DNA of 64,000 bases from Pontiellaceae bacterium B1224 (GTDB lineage Bacteria > Verrucomicrobiota > Kiritimatiellia > Kiritimatiellales > Pontiellaceae): positions 62,001 to 126,000 of the forward strand of contig JAROBA010000001.1 of the NCBI GenBank assembly GCA_029432815.1, given 5' to 3'. Below the pieces are notes generated by a model. The model searched no databases, was not told the DNA's origin, and was given only the letters and a program-made list of their open reading frames with translations. Shown here piece by piece: positions 43,106 through 50,944 of the stretch (positions within the stretch are counted from its first letter, which is position 1; each line of letters starts with the position of its first letter). Made by a program: the position numbers and the translations under genes.

Positions 43106-44161
43106 TTACTGCCAGTTTTCGAGCCGGAGGTTTGGGTTTACATCGTTCGGCTCTTCTGTCGCTTTGTTGAGCCGAACCTTTTCATAGGCCGCTCCAGCAA
43201 TCATTGCGGCATTATCCGTGCAGAGCGACGGCGGACACAGTAGCAGTGGCACCCCGGTCTTTTCAGAAAGGGCCGTCAGTTTTTCGCGCAACACCTTGTT
43301 GAGCGATACCCCGCCAGCGCAGGAGAAACTTTTGATATCAAACTGATCAAGCGCTCGTTCCACCCGCATCGTAAGCGCATCGGCCACCGCTTCCTGATAG
43401 GACGCGGCGATGTCCGACAACTCCTGCCCTTCCGGCTCGTGGTCCAAATTCTTCACGTGGGTCAGCAGTGATGTTTTCAAGCCGCTGAAACTGAAACAGA
43501 GGTTGCGGTCGTATTTATAAATCCATTTCCCTCGATCCACACTTTCGAGCCCGCGCGGAAAACGAACGGCCTGCGGATCACCGCCCTCGGCGGTTTTCTG
43601 AATGATCGGTCCGCCGGGATAACCCAGTTTCAAAACGGAAGCTCCTTTATCCAGCGCTTCTCCGGCGGCATCGTCAATCGTACTGCCAAGGATTTCATAC
43701 TGCCCGACCCCTCTCATCATAATCAGACTGCTGTCACCGCCGGAGACCATCAGTCCAAGCATGGGAAATACTTCATCTTCCGTCGGCGCATCCTCTTTCA
43801 TGAAAACAGAATGCAAGTGGCCTTCATGATGATTCACGCCGATCAGCGGCTTATTCAGCCGCTGTGCCAGCGTCTTGGCCGCAGAAAAACCAATCAGCAG
43901 CGAGCTGGCCAGCCCGGGGCCATAGGTCACGGCAATCGCATCGATCGAATCATACGTCTCGCCGGCGGCCTCCAGCGCTTCATCAATAATGCCCGGTAGT
44001 TTTGCCACATGGTTGCGCGAAGCAATTTCCGGAACCACCCCGCCGTAGGGGCGATGTTTGGCAATTTGCGAATAAATGGCATTCGACAGAACCACCCGAC
44101 CGTCTTCCACAACGGCGGCAGCGGTTTCATCGCACGAGCTTTCAAGACCTAAAATTTTCAT
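43106..44161 (-). CDS. tsaD: tRNA N6-threonylcarbamoyltransferase catalytic subunit
   Basis: 351 residues from the ATG at 44161; the frame runs 12 codons further upstream but lacks a ribosome site there. ASKHA-fold metalloenzyme that transfers threonylcarbamoyl to A37 of tRNAs reading ANN codons. ESSCDETAAAV near the start and the metal site NHHEGHLHS (His-x3-His) are visible, with VSGGDSSLI, FSFSGLKTSL and SCAGGVSLNKVLR typical. The length is normal. It needs TsaB/E/C, which are not in the window. It faces tcdA, giving a t6A/ct6A pair. Confidence 0.95.
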   Translation of the reverse strand: MKILGLESSCDETAAAVVEDGRVVLSNAIYSQIAKHRPYGGVVPEIASRNHVAKLPGIIDEALEAAGETYDSIDAIAVTYGPGLASSLLIGFSAAKTLAQRLNKPLIGVNHHEGHLHSVFMKEDAPTEDEVFPMLGLMVSGGDSSLIMMRGVGQYEILGSTIDDAAGEALDKGASVLKLGYPGGPIIQKTAEGGDPQAVRFPRGLESVDRGKWIYKYDRNLCFSFSGLKTSLLTHVKNLDHEPEGQELSDIAASYQEAVADALTMRVERALDQFDIKSFSCAGGVSLNKVLREKLTALSEKTGVPLLLCPPSLCTDNAAMIAGAAYEKVRLNKATEEPNDVNPNLRLENWQ

Positions 44162-44185
44162 GGCGCATATAAAACGGGGACGTCT

Positions 44186-44296
44186 ACATGGAAGCAAGCT
44201 GAAACTCGAACAACCCGTTCAAACCCGGCTTGTCATAGTTAAAAAAGCACCGGGTCCGCTGGAAACGCGACGAGGGCTTCGCGTCTACGTTACAGA
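44186..44296. repeat. Possible degenerate REP-like sequence upstream of tsaD
   Basis: Two CGTCTAC blocks (44189-44195 and 44288-44294; GTAGACG on the minus strand), the second next to a CGCGACGAGGGCTTCGCG hairpin-like stretch, resemble the GTAGACG repeat after purN. The evidence is weak and no full unit is visible. Confidence 0.3.
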
Positions 44297-44320
44297 TGGC
44301 TTCCCGCTCGGGTTATAAAT

Positions 44321-45196
44321 CTATAAACGTTTTCGTTTTTGGAGATCAAAAGATGCCCCGCTTTCGAGTGTGTCAAAAAACGGCTCAATGTTGTTCGTCC
44401 ATAACTGGGGATTGAATATGTAGACGTGGCCGCTCCCTCTAACCTGCATATTGTTTTTTCGAATAATCACAGCCGTGCTTTGATCGATGCCTATGCCTAA
44501 CAGCGATGAGGGATCGAGCTGTTTATCCGCTAGTTCTCCCTTTTTTAAGGTTAGCAGCTGAAATAAATCCTGCTCCCTTTTTCTTTCCTCCACATGCACA
44601 TCAAAGGCGGCATTGTTTACAAACGCAAAACCGGTTTGATGCTTCGTATCTCCCAGAATGAGGCGCTTCGTAAAATCACCACGGGTCATAAAGGAGCTTT
44701 GCACCTGTGCTCCTGCTGATGAACCGCCGATAACTCCTCCTCGTTCCAATAAGCGTTTCAGTGCGGCATATACTTCTGTATCTAAAAAGGCATCGGTTAA
44801 ATAGCACTGATTCCCACCTGTCATAAAAACGGCATCAGCGGAATCTATAAGCCCGTACGCCGCCGGCTGATTGGCATCCTCTTTTTTCAAAATGAACAGT
44901 TCGTGCACATTCTGCATTTGGTACTTCTTCTCTAGGCCGCTTATCAGTCGAAATGGTTTTCCTTCGTTGAAATCTTTTTCGCGTTTGGCACCTTGAGGCG
45001 TTGTGATGACAACAATCGAGGGCTGAGACTTACCCGTTACTTCCTGTATCAAGTTCAGATATTCTTTCACATTGAGCATCCCGCCGCCGTGAATATATAA
45101 GGCCCCGTTTTCCGGCCCGCTTGTTTGAGCCGATGCCATAGAGCCAAGAAGCCCCAGCAACACCATTGTATATATTTTCATGCGCATCTGTTTCAT
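44321..45196 (-). CDS. Exported cyanophycinase (peptidase S51)
   Basis: 291 residues with a signal peptide (VLLGLLGSMASAQ). Cyanophycinase-like S51 domain: nucleophile Ser in GGSSAGAQ (about 153-160), FMTGGNQCYL, VITTPQGAKR, and the Asp/His-type positions of the family further on (LGDTKHQTGF). Such enzymes release beta-Asp-Arg dipeptides from cyanophycin or related peptides. A secreted form would act on external polymer. Three ATGs are within the first six codons; the first has GGAAAAGG upstream. It lies with small exported-protein genes of more AT-rich character. Confidence 0.86.
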   Translation of the reverse strand: MKQMRMKIYTMVLLGLLGSMASAQTSGPENGALYIHGGGMLNVKEYLNLIQEVTGKSQPSIVVITTPQGAKREKDFNEGKPFRLISGLEKKYQMQNVHELFILKKEDANQPAAYGLIDSADAVFMTGGNQCYLTDAFLDTEVYAALKRLLERGGVIGGSSAGAQVQSSFMTRGDFTKRLILGDTKHQTGFAFVNNAAFDVHVEERKREQDLFQLLTLKKGELADKQLDPSSLLGIGIDQSTAVIIRKNNMQVRGSGHVYIFNPQLWTNNIEPFFDTLESGASFDLQKRKRL

Positions 45197-45247
45197 GCCT
45201 TTTCCAACGCTTGCAACGAAAGCTCCATCCTCATCAAAGAGTCCGTT

Positions 45248-45601
45248 TCAACGGGATAAAAATAAAGCTGAATAATAGCCTGCGTTCAGACAGAACAAGT
45301 AGGCAAAGAAAGATATAAGTACGATCCCCAGCCCTTTCCATTTATAAAATCGAATCATGTAAACGGGAAATGCAATGGGCCAGCAGAGTAATATCAACCA
45401 CTGATACGATTGAATGATGGGGCGGTTTTTGATCTGGGAAATGGTAATGATTAACAAGGTCACCACGATGGCCGGAGCGAAGAAAAACACCAACGTAAAC
45501 TGCGGGACCGAATACACACTCAGCCATCCTGCACAAAAGCAGAGGATCAACAGCAGAATCGTCAGGCTGTTACGCCTCTTTATGAGCGTGCTTTCTTCCA
45601 T
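45248..45601 (-). CDS. Small membrane protein, unknown
   Basis: 117 residues from the ATG at 45601 (an in-frame TTG lies four codons upstream). Three to four hydrophobic helices: about 13-32, 36-54, 68-84 and 90-112. A charged Lys-Arg-Arg N-terminus suggests the cytosolic side. No family recognised. It lies in a run of small exported or membrane proteins on the minus strand, with looser spacing than the core genes. Confidence that it is a real gene is moderate. Confidence 0.55.
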   Translation of the reverse strand: MEESTLIKRRNSLTILLLILCFCAGWLSVYSVPQFTLVFFFAPAIVVTLLIITISQIKNRPIIQSYQWLILLCWPIAFPVYMIRFYKWKGLGIVLISFFAYLFCLNAGYYSALFLSR

Positions 45602-45784
45602 TTTCTTATCCAAAGCCTATCGGAAACATTATCTTACTTGATGAATTACCTCAGAGGGTTTGTTGGGCAATTTAGTTTTCTAATGTCGCGGTGAGCCTGA
45701 GAGGATTTCGCTTCAACTTCATCTGCGGACGTTTTCACTGCAGGCTCAAGCACCGCGTAAGGTCCACGTCTTGGTTGGTGTATT
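45602..45784. other. Intergenic stretch with imperfect inverted repeat
   Basis: GCGGTGAGCCTGAGAG (from about 45689) and the near-complement CAGGCTCAAGCACCGC (about 45741-45756) could form an imperfect hairpin enclosing ~35 bp. A 60-codon minus-strand frame crosses it but has no ribosome site and overlaps the LRR gene end. Nothing else is recognised. Confidence 0.4.
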
Positions 45785-46414
45785 TTACTTAAATTGTGGG
45801 TTCCAAAGGACAGTTGGACGACCTTCAAATGTGTCTTTCCATCCCGTTGTGCCAGGCCTGTAATGGATCACTACATTAGTACTCCCGTAAAAAATGCCTT
45901 CAGCATTAAATTCAGGGGCGTTCCCTAAGAAGTATATATCTGTGAGATTAGGCACCTGGGAAAATGTCTCTGGCAACATTGAGGAGACTCCTCTAGGGAT
46001 TGTAACACTGGTCAGGCTCTGACAACCATGAAATGCTGCCGGTCCGATAGAGACGACACTATCCGGAATTGTAATATTCGTCAGGTTGTCGCAACCCGAA
46101 AAGGCCATTTTTCCGATGTGGATAATGCTATCCGGGAGAGTAATGCTCGTCAGGTCTTCACAGCATTCGAAACTATTGATAACAGTAACAGGTAGTCCTT
46201 CAAAAACAGAAGGAATAGACACAGAGCCCTTTGCCCTCTGGTTGTACTGAATAATAGTTACGAAAAAATCATTCTTTTTATATATGAAGTCATCGGTATA
46301 GATCCATTTTTCTGCGGCGGTTAAAGCTTTGTCGCTATTAGATTGTTCTGCCATGCAGGGAATGGCACAGAGCATTAAGACTACAATTGAAAACTTAGCA
46401 ATTAGACTTTTCAT
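45785..46414 (-). CDS. Exported leucine-rich-repeat (BspA-type, LRR_5) protein
   Basis: 209 residues with a signal peptide (SIVVLMLCAIPCMAEQ). Four to five BspA-type repeats of about 23 residues: LTSITLPDSIIHIGKMAFSGC, LTNITIPDSVVSIGPAAFHGC and LTSVTIPRGVSSMLPETFSQV. They run from about residue 85 to 165, with an IxxYNQRAKGSVSIPSVFEG lead-in. It ends with a VIHYRPGTTGWKDTFEGRP block common after LRR_5 repeats. Such proteins are secreted and often bind partners; the specific role is unknown. AAGGAGAAG precedes the ATG. Confidence 0.85.
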   Translation of the reverse strand: MKSLIAKFSIVVLMLCAIPCMAEQSNSDKALTAAEKWIYTDDFIYKKNDFFVTIIQYNQRAKGSVSIPSVFEGLPVTVINSFECCEDLTSITLPDSIIHIGKMAFSGCDNLTNITIPDSVVSIGPAAFHGCQSLTSVTIPRGVSSMLPETFSQVPNLTDIYFLGNAPEFNAEGIFYGSTNVVIHYRPGTTGWKDTFEGRPTVLWNPQFK

Positions 46415-46451
46415 CTTTCTTCTCCTTTTTTACCCGTTAGGGGGGCTCTTG

Positions 46452-46892
46452 CTAGTCTCTACAGAAGTACCACTTTCCGTTTCTTTCAAAAACACCGTAT
46501 ATATTACCCGCAAGAAAAGCATCAGGAGTATCACCCTTCTGCTTAATAAGAATCACTTTTTCTGGAGGAGTATTCCAGTCCACGCGACCTACTCGACCTT
46601 TAGATAAAAGAGTCTCATATTCGGTTTGATTCCAAACAAAAACTTTACCAACAGCTCCGTTAAAAAATGTAGTTAATCGAGTTTTTTTATATTGTTCAAT
46701 CTCTTGTTGTGTCAGATCTGAATAATCCATATGTTGAAGCATAGGCATTCCATCCCCAGTGAATGCCTGTTTTGCGAACTCTAATAATTCTTCAAAACTA
46801 TCTGTACCATGTACTTCAGTATATAGAGAACTACACCCGCCGATAAGACCGCTGAATATTACGGCTATCAACAAAGAGCATATCTGCTTCAT
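46452..46892 (-). CDS. Small lipoprotein, unknown
   Basis: 146 residues. The lipobox LIGGC ends at Cys20 after a hydrophobic signal (ICSLLIAVIFSGLIGG). The rest is charged and mostly soluble, with a beta-rich end (GNIYGVFERNGKWYFCRD). No family recognised. The base composition is clearly more AT-rich than the core genes. The ~160-bp upstream region is repeated upstream of another exported-protein gene at 63.7 kb, hinting that both are mobile or cassette-like. Confidence 0.65.
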   Translation of the reverse strand: MKQICSLLIAVIFSGLIGGCSSLYTEVHGTDSFEELLEFAKQAFTGDGMPMLQHMDYSDLTQQEIEQYKKTRLTTFFNGAVGKVFVWNQTEYETLLSKGRVGRVDWNTPPEKVILIKQKGDTPDAFLAGNIYGVFERNGKWYFCRD

Positions 46893-46899
46893 ATTTTTT

Positions 46900-47074
46900 C
46901 CCCAACAGTTTATTTTCAGGCAATTCTACCTGATATCTGAATATTACAGGGGGTTTCGTGCATTATTACCTGTTTGCAATATTCAATATTCATAACCTTT
47001 TCCCTGAAATGCATAGTGAGTTGCAGTGGTTTTTATGGCAAGTGGAATCCTTACTGAAACATGGGAAGTATTGC
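46900..47074 (-). repeat. Dispersed upstream repeat, copy 1
   Basis: Aligns with 63692-63855 with roughly 70% identity by eye. Shared blocks are CCCAAC, TCAGGC(A/C)ATTCTAC, CTGAATATTAC, CAGTGAGTT/TAGTGAGTT, ATGGCAAG and GTATTGC. Both copies lie directly upstream of minus-strand genes for small exported proteins. No conserved protein can be read through both. Confidence 0.75.
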
Positions 47075-47352
47075 GAAGGCATTCTTCATGCTTATCAATA
47101 TAAAATAATAACATGATTCAGATGTTTTTTCCAGGCATTGGAAACAAAGCCCCTCCCTCTCTACGGCAGCAGGCTGGAAGCAGGCGGTACGGCGTGTGAA
47201 ATGAATCTTTCATCCACCTTTTTCAGCATCACTTTCACTGGGAATGATTTTGACTGTGGATAAGAGAATTCAGACGAAAAATCTACTGACAGAAATAGTT
47301 CAAAACTTGCGAAGGGTGAGGGTTTATAACAATTTCACATAGCTGTCGGTAG

Positions 47353-47426
47353 ATTCCTCGCAGAGGCGCTGAGCACGCAGAGAATAAAAAAAACTGCTCT
47401 GCGGCCTCCTCATCTCTGCGAGGAAT
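47353..47426. repeat. Nested inverted repeat
   Basis: Outer arms ATTCCTCGCAGAG (47353-47365) and CTCTGCGAGGAAT (47414-47426) are perfect over 13 bp. Inner arms CGCAGAG (47376-47382) and CTCTGCG (47397-47403) repeat the same core around an A-run. The CGCAGAG core is therefore present four times. Confidence 0.85.
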
Positions 47427-47539
47427 TATTTGGAGGAACTGGTTTAGGTCAGATTCGAACTGAAAACGGTATTTTTTCTGTCCCTACTTTTTCTGTCTAG
47501 ATCTCTGTTTTCTTTAAGGGCTTTCGTGGCTGTATATAA

Positions 47540-47569
47540 AAACAGGGCCTGAATGAATCATTCAGGCCC
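47540..47569 (-). terminator. Rho-independent terminator of the LPP20-like lipoprotein gene
   Basis: GGGCCTGAAT and ATTCAGGCCC pair around a 5-base loop. On the minus strand TGTTTTT follows. It is about 28 bp beyond the stop codon; a palindrome copy (47581-47595) is immediately after the stop. Confidence 0.88.
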
Positions 47570-47596
47570 CGCTTCAAATTTTCCAAGGTTTGGAAC

Positions 47597-48172
47597 TTAC
47601 ATTCCGAGCATACCTTGACGCTCAGCTTCTTCGTATTCCTTGATCTCTTTATCGAGTTCGTCGAAGGCCTGCGAAGCGCGGAAGCGTTCGTAGAGTTTGT
47701 TTTTATCGTTCTTTTTCAGCGATGCAGCAATAATGTCTGGATTGAGCACCATCAGGACGTAAGCGGTTGTGACGCCATCGTTGGTTTCATATTTCTGCAT
47801 TTTCGGCACCGTTCCCTGCAGTTCCTGCGCGGTGATCTGCTTGGTGGCAGAGCTGAAGAGCTCGTTCATTTCCGAACCGTTCGCTTCGCCAACTTCTTCA
47901 ACAAATGCTTTTTCGAGGTTTTCGATTTTCACGGTCACCAACTGCGCCAGATTCTTGCGGGCTTCCACTTTGGCTTTCGTGATGGCCAGCTGTGTATTGC
48001 GGGATTCGCCGAGTCCAACGGAGGCCATACCGCCTTTTTCAGTGATTTTTCCGACTTCTTCCTGCATGTAGTCAAACATGGTTTTATCCGAGTCCGCTTT
48101 CGGTGCGGATTTACATCCGGTGAATCCGATGCATACGGTTAGGGCCAACAAGCCAAAGGCAATTTGCTTCAT
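47597..48172 (-). CDS. LPP20-like lipoprotein
   Basis: 191 residues from the ATG at 48172 (AGGAG 9 bp upstream; the longer frame has none). Lipobox FTGC after a hydrophobic signal (IAFGLLALTVCIG). The mature part has an LPP20-like core: GLGESRNTQLAITKAKVEARKNLAQLV (about 55-81) followed by VKIENLEKAF and VPKMQKYETNDGVTTAYVLMVLNP. The end is a charged helix. LPP20-like proteins are outer-membrane lipoproteins of uncertain function. It has its own promoter region and a strong terminator. Confidence 0.8.
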   Translation of the reverse strand: MKQIAFGLLALTVCIGFTGCKSAPKADSDKTMFDYMQEEVGKITEKGGMASVGLGESRNTQLAITKAKVEARKNLAQLVTVKIENLEKAFVEEVGEANGSEMNELFSSATKQITAQELQGTVPKMQKYETNDGVTTAYVLMVLNPDIIAASLKKNDKNKLYERFRASQAFDELDKEIKEYEEAERQGMLGM

Positions 48173-48321
48173 TTCTCTGTCTCCTGTTCTGATTTCCATT
48201 GATTGGAACGAGCCGTTCCACACGCTTTCTCAAGACATGCAAGACTATCCTTGTATTCGAATAGCTCCGCAACTGTTTTTTGAGTGTAACTGACGCACAC
48301 GATCGTCTACCCTCCCGGCTC

Positions 48322-49533
48322 ATGAAAATTCTTTTTCTAGCAAATCGCCTCCCGCATGCGGATGTTGCGGGTGGACATCGGCTTATCTACCAGCGTATGC
48401 GAAAGCTGGCAGAGCAGGGCCATTGCGTTGGTTTGGCTTCGTTTGTTTCGGAAGACTGCGTCGAACATATCCCGGCTTTACGAAGGGAGCTGCATGATGT
48501 TCAGACTGTACCGGAGAAAAAGCGACGCCTGATTGTACGCATGCTGCGCGACTACATCAGCGGTTCCCTTCCGGCTATTTTCTGGAAAAATTATTCCCAG
48601 AAAATGATGCGCCTCGTGGGCGATATGGTGGAAAAAACGCAATACGATGTGGTTATCGCCGAGTTTGGCGAAATGGGCATGTACCTTTATCGCAATCCCT
48701 ATCTGTCGGCTGTTCACAAGATTGTTTCCTGCCACCGCTGCCTCTCCTCGGCCTTTGCCAAATATGCCGAGACGCCTGGAGTCCCCCTGTCTGTACGCCT
48801 GAAAAGCAGTTCGCAGATGCGGGTGCTGCAAAAGTATGAGTTTGAAATGTACAGCGCCATGGATCATATCCTGACCCTCACGCAGGAGGATCGCTTCACC
48901 CTGCTGAACCATGCCCCGCAGTTGCCTGTCTCCGTCATCCCACCGGGGATCGATTTCAACTATCTGGACCGGGGCCGCTTGAAGAAACCTGAAAAACCGC
49001 TGATTATGATGTGCGGCTATTTTGCCGATAAATCCAACCACGATGCAGCCCTGTGGTTTATCGAGGAGGTCTGGCCGAAGATATTGATCAGACATCCGGA
49101 GCTCAACTGCTCTTTTGTTGGACTGGGTGCCAGTCCGGAAATGAGACGCGCCGCCGCAAAATACAATCGATCCATGATGGTGATCAGCAACGTGGATGAT
49201 TTGCGGCCCTATCGAGAGCAGGCGTCGATCTTTGTGAACCCCATGCGGCTCGGTTCGGGACTGCGGATTAAAATGCTTGAAGCCATGGCCACCGGACTAC
49301 CGGTGATAACAACCGCCCTCGGTGCGGCCGGTATTCCGGCACAGAACGGTGTAAACTGTTTTGTGGCCGACACCCCCGAACTGTTTGTTCAATCCATCGA
49401 CTGGCTCATGACCGACCAACGGCTCGCCCAAAAAATGGGCCAACGCGCCCGCGAGATGGTCAAAGAGCAGTATAATATCCACTCAACAATCAGCGAGCTT
49501 GAACGGGTTCTGTCGGAAGTGGTATCCATATAG
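48322..49533 (+). CDS. Family 4-type glycosyltransferase
   Basis: 403 residues from the ATG at 48322 (MKILFLANRLP). GT-B fold: N-terminal acceptor domain (about 1-190) with PHADVAGGHRLIYQR, and C-terminal donor domain with IPPGIDFNYL, MCGYFADKSNHDA, RLGSGLRIKMLEAMATGLPVITT (the E-x7-E nucleotide-sugar motif) and a final helix. It is similar in feel to exosortase-associated glycosyltransferases, but no such locus is nearby. The sugar and acceptor are unknown. It probably contributes to extracellular polysaccharide. Confidence 0.87.
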   Translation: MKILFLANRLPHADVAGGHRLIYQRMRKLAEQGHCVGLASFVSEDCVEHIPALRRELHDVQTVPEKKRRLIVRMLRDYISGSLPAIFWKNYSQKMMRLVGDMVEKTQYDVVIAEFGEMGMYLYRNPYLSAVHKIVSCHRCLSSAFAKYAETPGVPLSVRLKSSSQMRVLQKYEFEMYSAMDHILTLTQEDRFTLLNHAPQLPVSVIPPGIDFNYLDRGRLKKPEKPLIMMCGYFADKSNHDAALWFIEEVWPKILIRHPELNCSFVGLGASPEMRRAAAKYNRSMMVISNVDDLRPYREQASIFVNPMRLGSGLRIKMLEAMATGLPVITTALGAAGIPAQNGVNCFVADTPELFVQSIDWLMTDQRLAQKMGQRAREMVKEQYNIHSTISELERVLSEVVSI

Positions 49534-49563
49534 GCTGATTTTAAAACTACGGGGAGAACCGCT

Positions 49564-50667
49564 ATGACACACCATATTCCTTTCGACTGTATGTATTCCT
49601 TCATGCTGGATGTCTTTACGGGCATCGGAGTGCCGCCAGACGATGCAGAAATATGCGCCGATGTGCTCATTGCATCCGACAAACGCGGCATCGATTCGCA
49701 CGGCATCGGTCGGCTGAAGCCGATTTACTACGACCGGATTGTGCATCAGAAAATTCAGGAAGCGGTCACCGAATTTGAAGTCGTGCGCGACCACAAAGCC
49801 ACCGCCGTCGTCGACGGGCATCACGGCATGGGCATGGTGGTGGCCAAACGCTGTATGCAGATGGCCATCGACAAGGCCAAGGAACACGGGCTTGGTATGG
49901 TGGTGGCACGAAACTCCACGCACTACGGCATTGCCGGCTACTATCCCCTGATGGCCTGCGCCGAAAATATGATCGGGCTGTCCGGCACCAATGCCCGCCC
50001 CTCCATTGCACCGACCTTCGGCGTGGAAAACATGCTCGGCACCAATCCGCTGGTCTTCGGCTTCCCGACCGATGAGCCGTTCGACTTTGTGAACGACTAT
50101 GCCACCTCCATCATTCAGCGCGGTAAAATTGAACAATATGCCCGCGAAGGCAAAGACTGCCCGGACGGCCTCATCGTCGGTCGCGACGGAAAATCAATGA
50201 CCGACTCCAAACAGATTCTTGAAGATCTCGTTAAAGGCGAAGCGGCGCTCGCGCCCCTCGGCGGCATCGGAGAAGAGACCGGCGGGTATAAAGGCTATGG
50301 TTTTGCCACCGTGACCGAAGTGCTGTCCGCCGCCCTGCAGCAGGGTGCCTTTCTGCAGCAGCTCGTGAACAAAGATACCGACGGCAACCTGAAGCCCTAC
50401 GAGCTGGGCCACTACTTTATGGCGATCGACATCAACTGCTTCTGCGAGCCGGCCGACTTCCGTAAAACGGCCGGCGACATTATGCGAGCCCTGCGCGAAT
50501 CCGAAAAAGCCCCGGGTGCCGAACGCATATTCACCTGCGGCGAAAAAGAATATCTCGCAGGCATCGAACGCGCCGACACCGGCGTTCCCGTCAATGATGC
50601 GCTACAGAAAGATATGATCACCATGCGCAATGAACTCGGGCTCGACTACACCTTCGAGTTTGAATAA
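49564..50667 (+). CDS. Malate/L-lactate dehydrogenase family (Ldh2) oxidoreductase
   Basis: 367 residues, normal for the family. NAD(P)-dependent dehydrogenases of this fold include malate, ureidoglycolate, sulfolactate and delta-piperideine reductases. Visible motifs: DKRGIDSHGIGRL (about 42-54), VVDGHHGMGMVVA, NSTHYGIAGYY (catalytic His and Tyr region), GTNPLVFGFPTD, GGYKGYGFA and a late NCFCEPADFRKT. The exact substrate cannot be told. GGGGAGAAC precedes the ATG. Its stop overlaps the DUF2164 start (TAATG). Confidence 0.9.
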   Translation: MTHHIPFDCMYSFMLDVFTGIGVPPDDAEICADVLIASDKRGIDSHGIGRLKPIYYDRIVHQKIQEAVTEFEVVRDHKATAVVDGHHGMGMVVAKRCMQMAIDKAKEHGLGMVVARNSTHYGIAGYYPLMACAENMIGLSGTNARPSIAPTFGVENMLGTNPLVFGFPTDEPFDFVNDYATSIIQRGKIEQYAREGKDCPDGLIVGRDGKSMTDSKQILEDLVKGEAALAPLGGIGEETGGYKGYGFATVTEVLSAALQQGAFLQQLVNKDTDGNLKPYELGHYFMAIDINCFCEPADFRKTAGDIMRALRESEKAPGAERIFTCGEKEYLAGIERADTGVPVNDALQKDMITMRNELGLDYTFEFE

Positions 50668-50894
50668 TGGAACTGAAGCTTTCCAACGCCCGGAAAGACG
50701 AGCTTCGAAAGAAGCTCGTTGCCATTCACTTCGATGAGTTCGATGAAGAGATCAGTGACTTCAAAGCCGATCAGCTGCTCGACGCCTTTCTCGAAAAGCT
50801 TGCGCCGGCCATCTATAATGTCGCCCTGCAGGACTTTAAGCAGTTCATGTTCACCCAGATCGAAGACATGGAAGCCATCTACGAAAAAGAATAA
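50667..50894 (+). CDS. DUF2164 family protein
   Basis: 75 residues, the usual size. The family core reads FDEEISDFKADQLLDAFLEKLAPAIYN, residues 25-51, followed by an Asp-rich helical end. It is cytosolic and all-helical by appearance. No biochemical function is established for DUF2164. It overlaps the dehydrogenase gene by one base and probably is coupled to it; the RNB nuclease gene follows 50 bp later. Confidence 0.85.
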   Translation: MELKLSNARKDELRKKLVAIHFDEFDEEISDFKADQLLDAFLEKLAPAIYNVALQDFKQFMFTQIEDMEAIYEKE

Positions 50895-50944
50895 CAACGA
50901 GTACCCACCCGATTTTTTTAACGAACCATTTAAATGGAACCGCT

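Larger units (their letters stand above)
47075..47580. other. Intergenic region with nested inverted repeats
   Basis: About 500 bp without a gene. A palindrome copy (TTCCAGGCATTGGAA, 47129-47143), a nested inverted repeat (47353-47426) and a terminator (47545-47569) are present. The remainder shows nothing I can name. Confidence 0.6.

Noticed and set aside
45646-45828. 60-codon minus-strand frame after the LRR gene
   Set aside because: It overlaps the end of the LRR gene, has no ribosome site and contains an imperfect hairpin; not convincing as a gene.
45602-47074. Integron-type attC sites between small genes
   Set aside because: Inverted repeats and a GTTGGGC/GCCCAAC-like core occur, but no matching RYYYAAC/GTTRRRY pair with the right spacing is seen, and no integrase gene is in the window.
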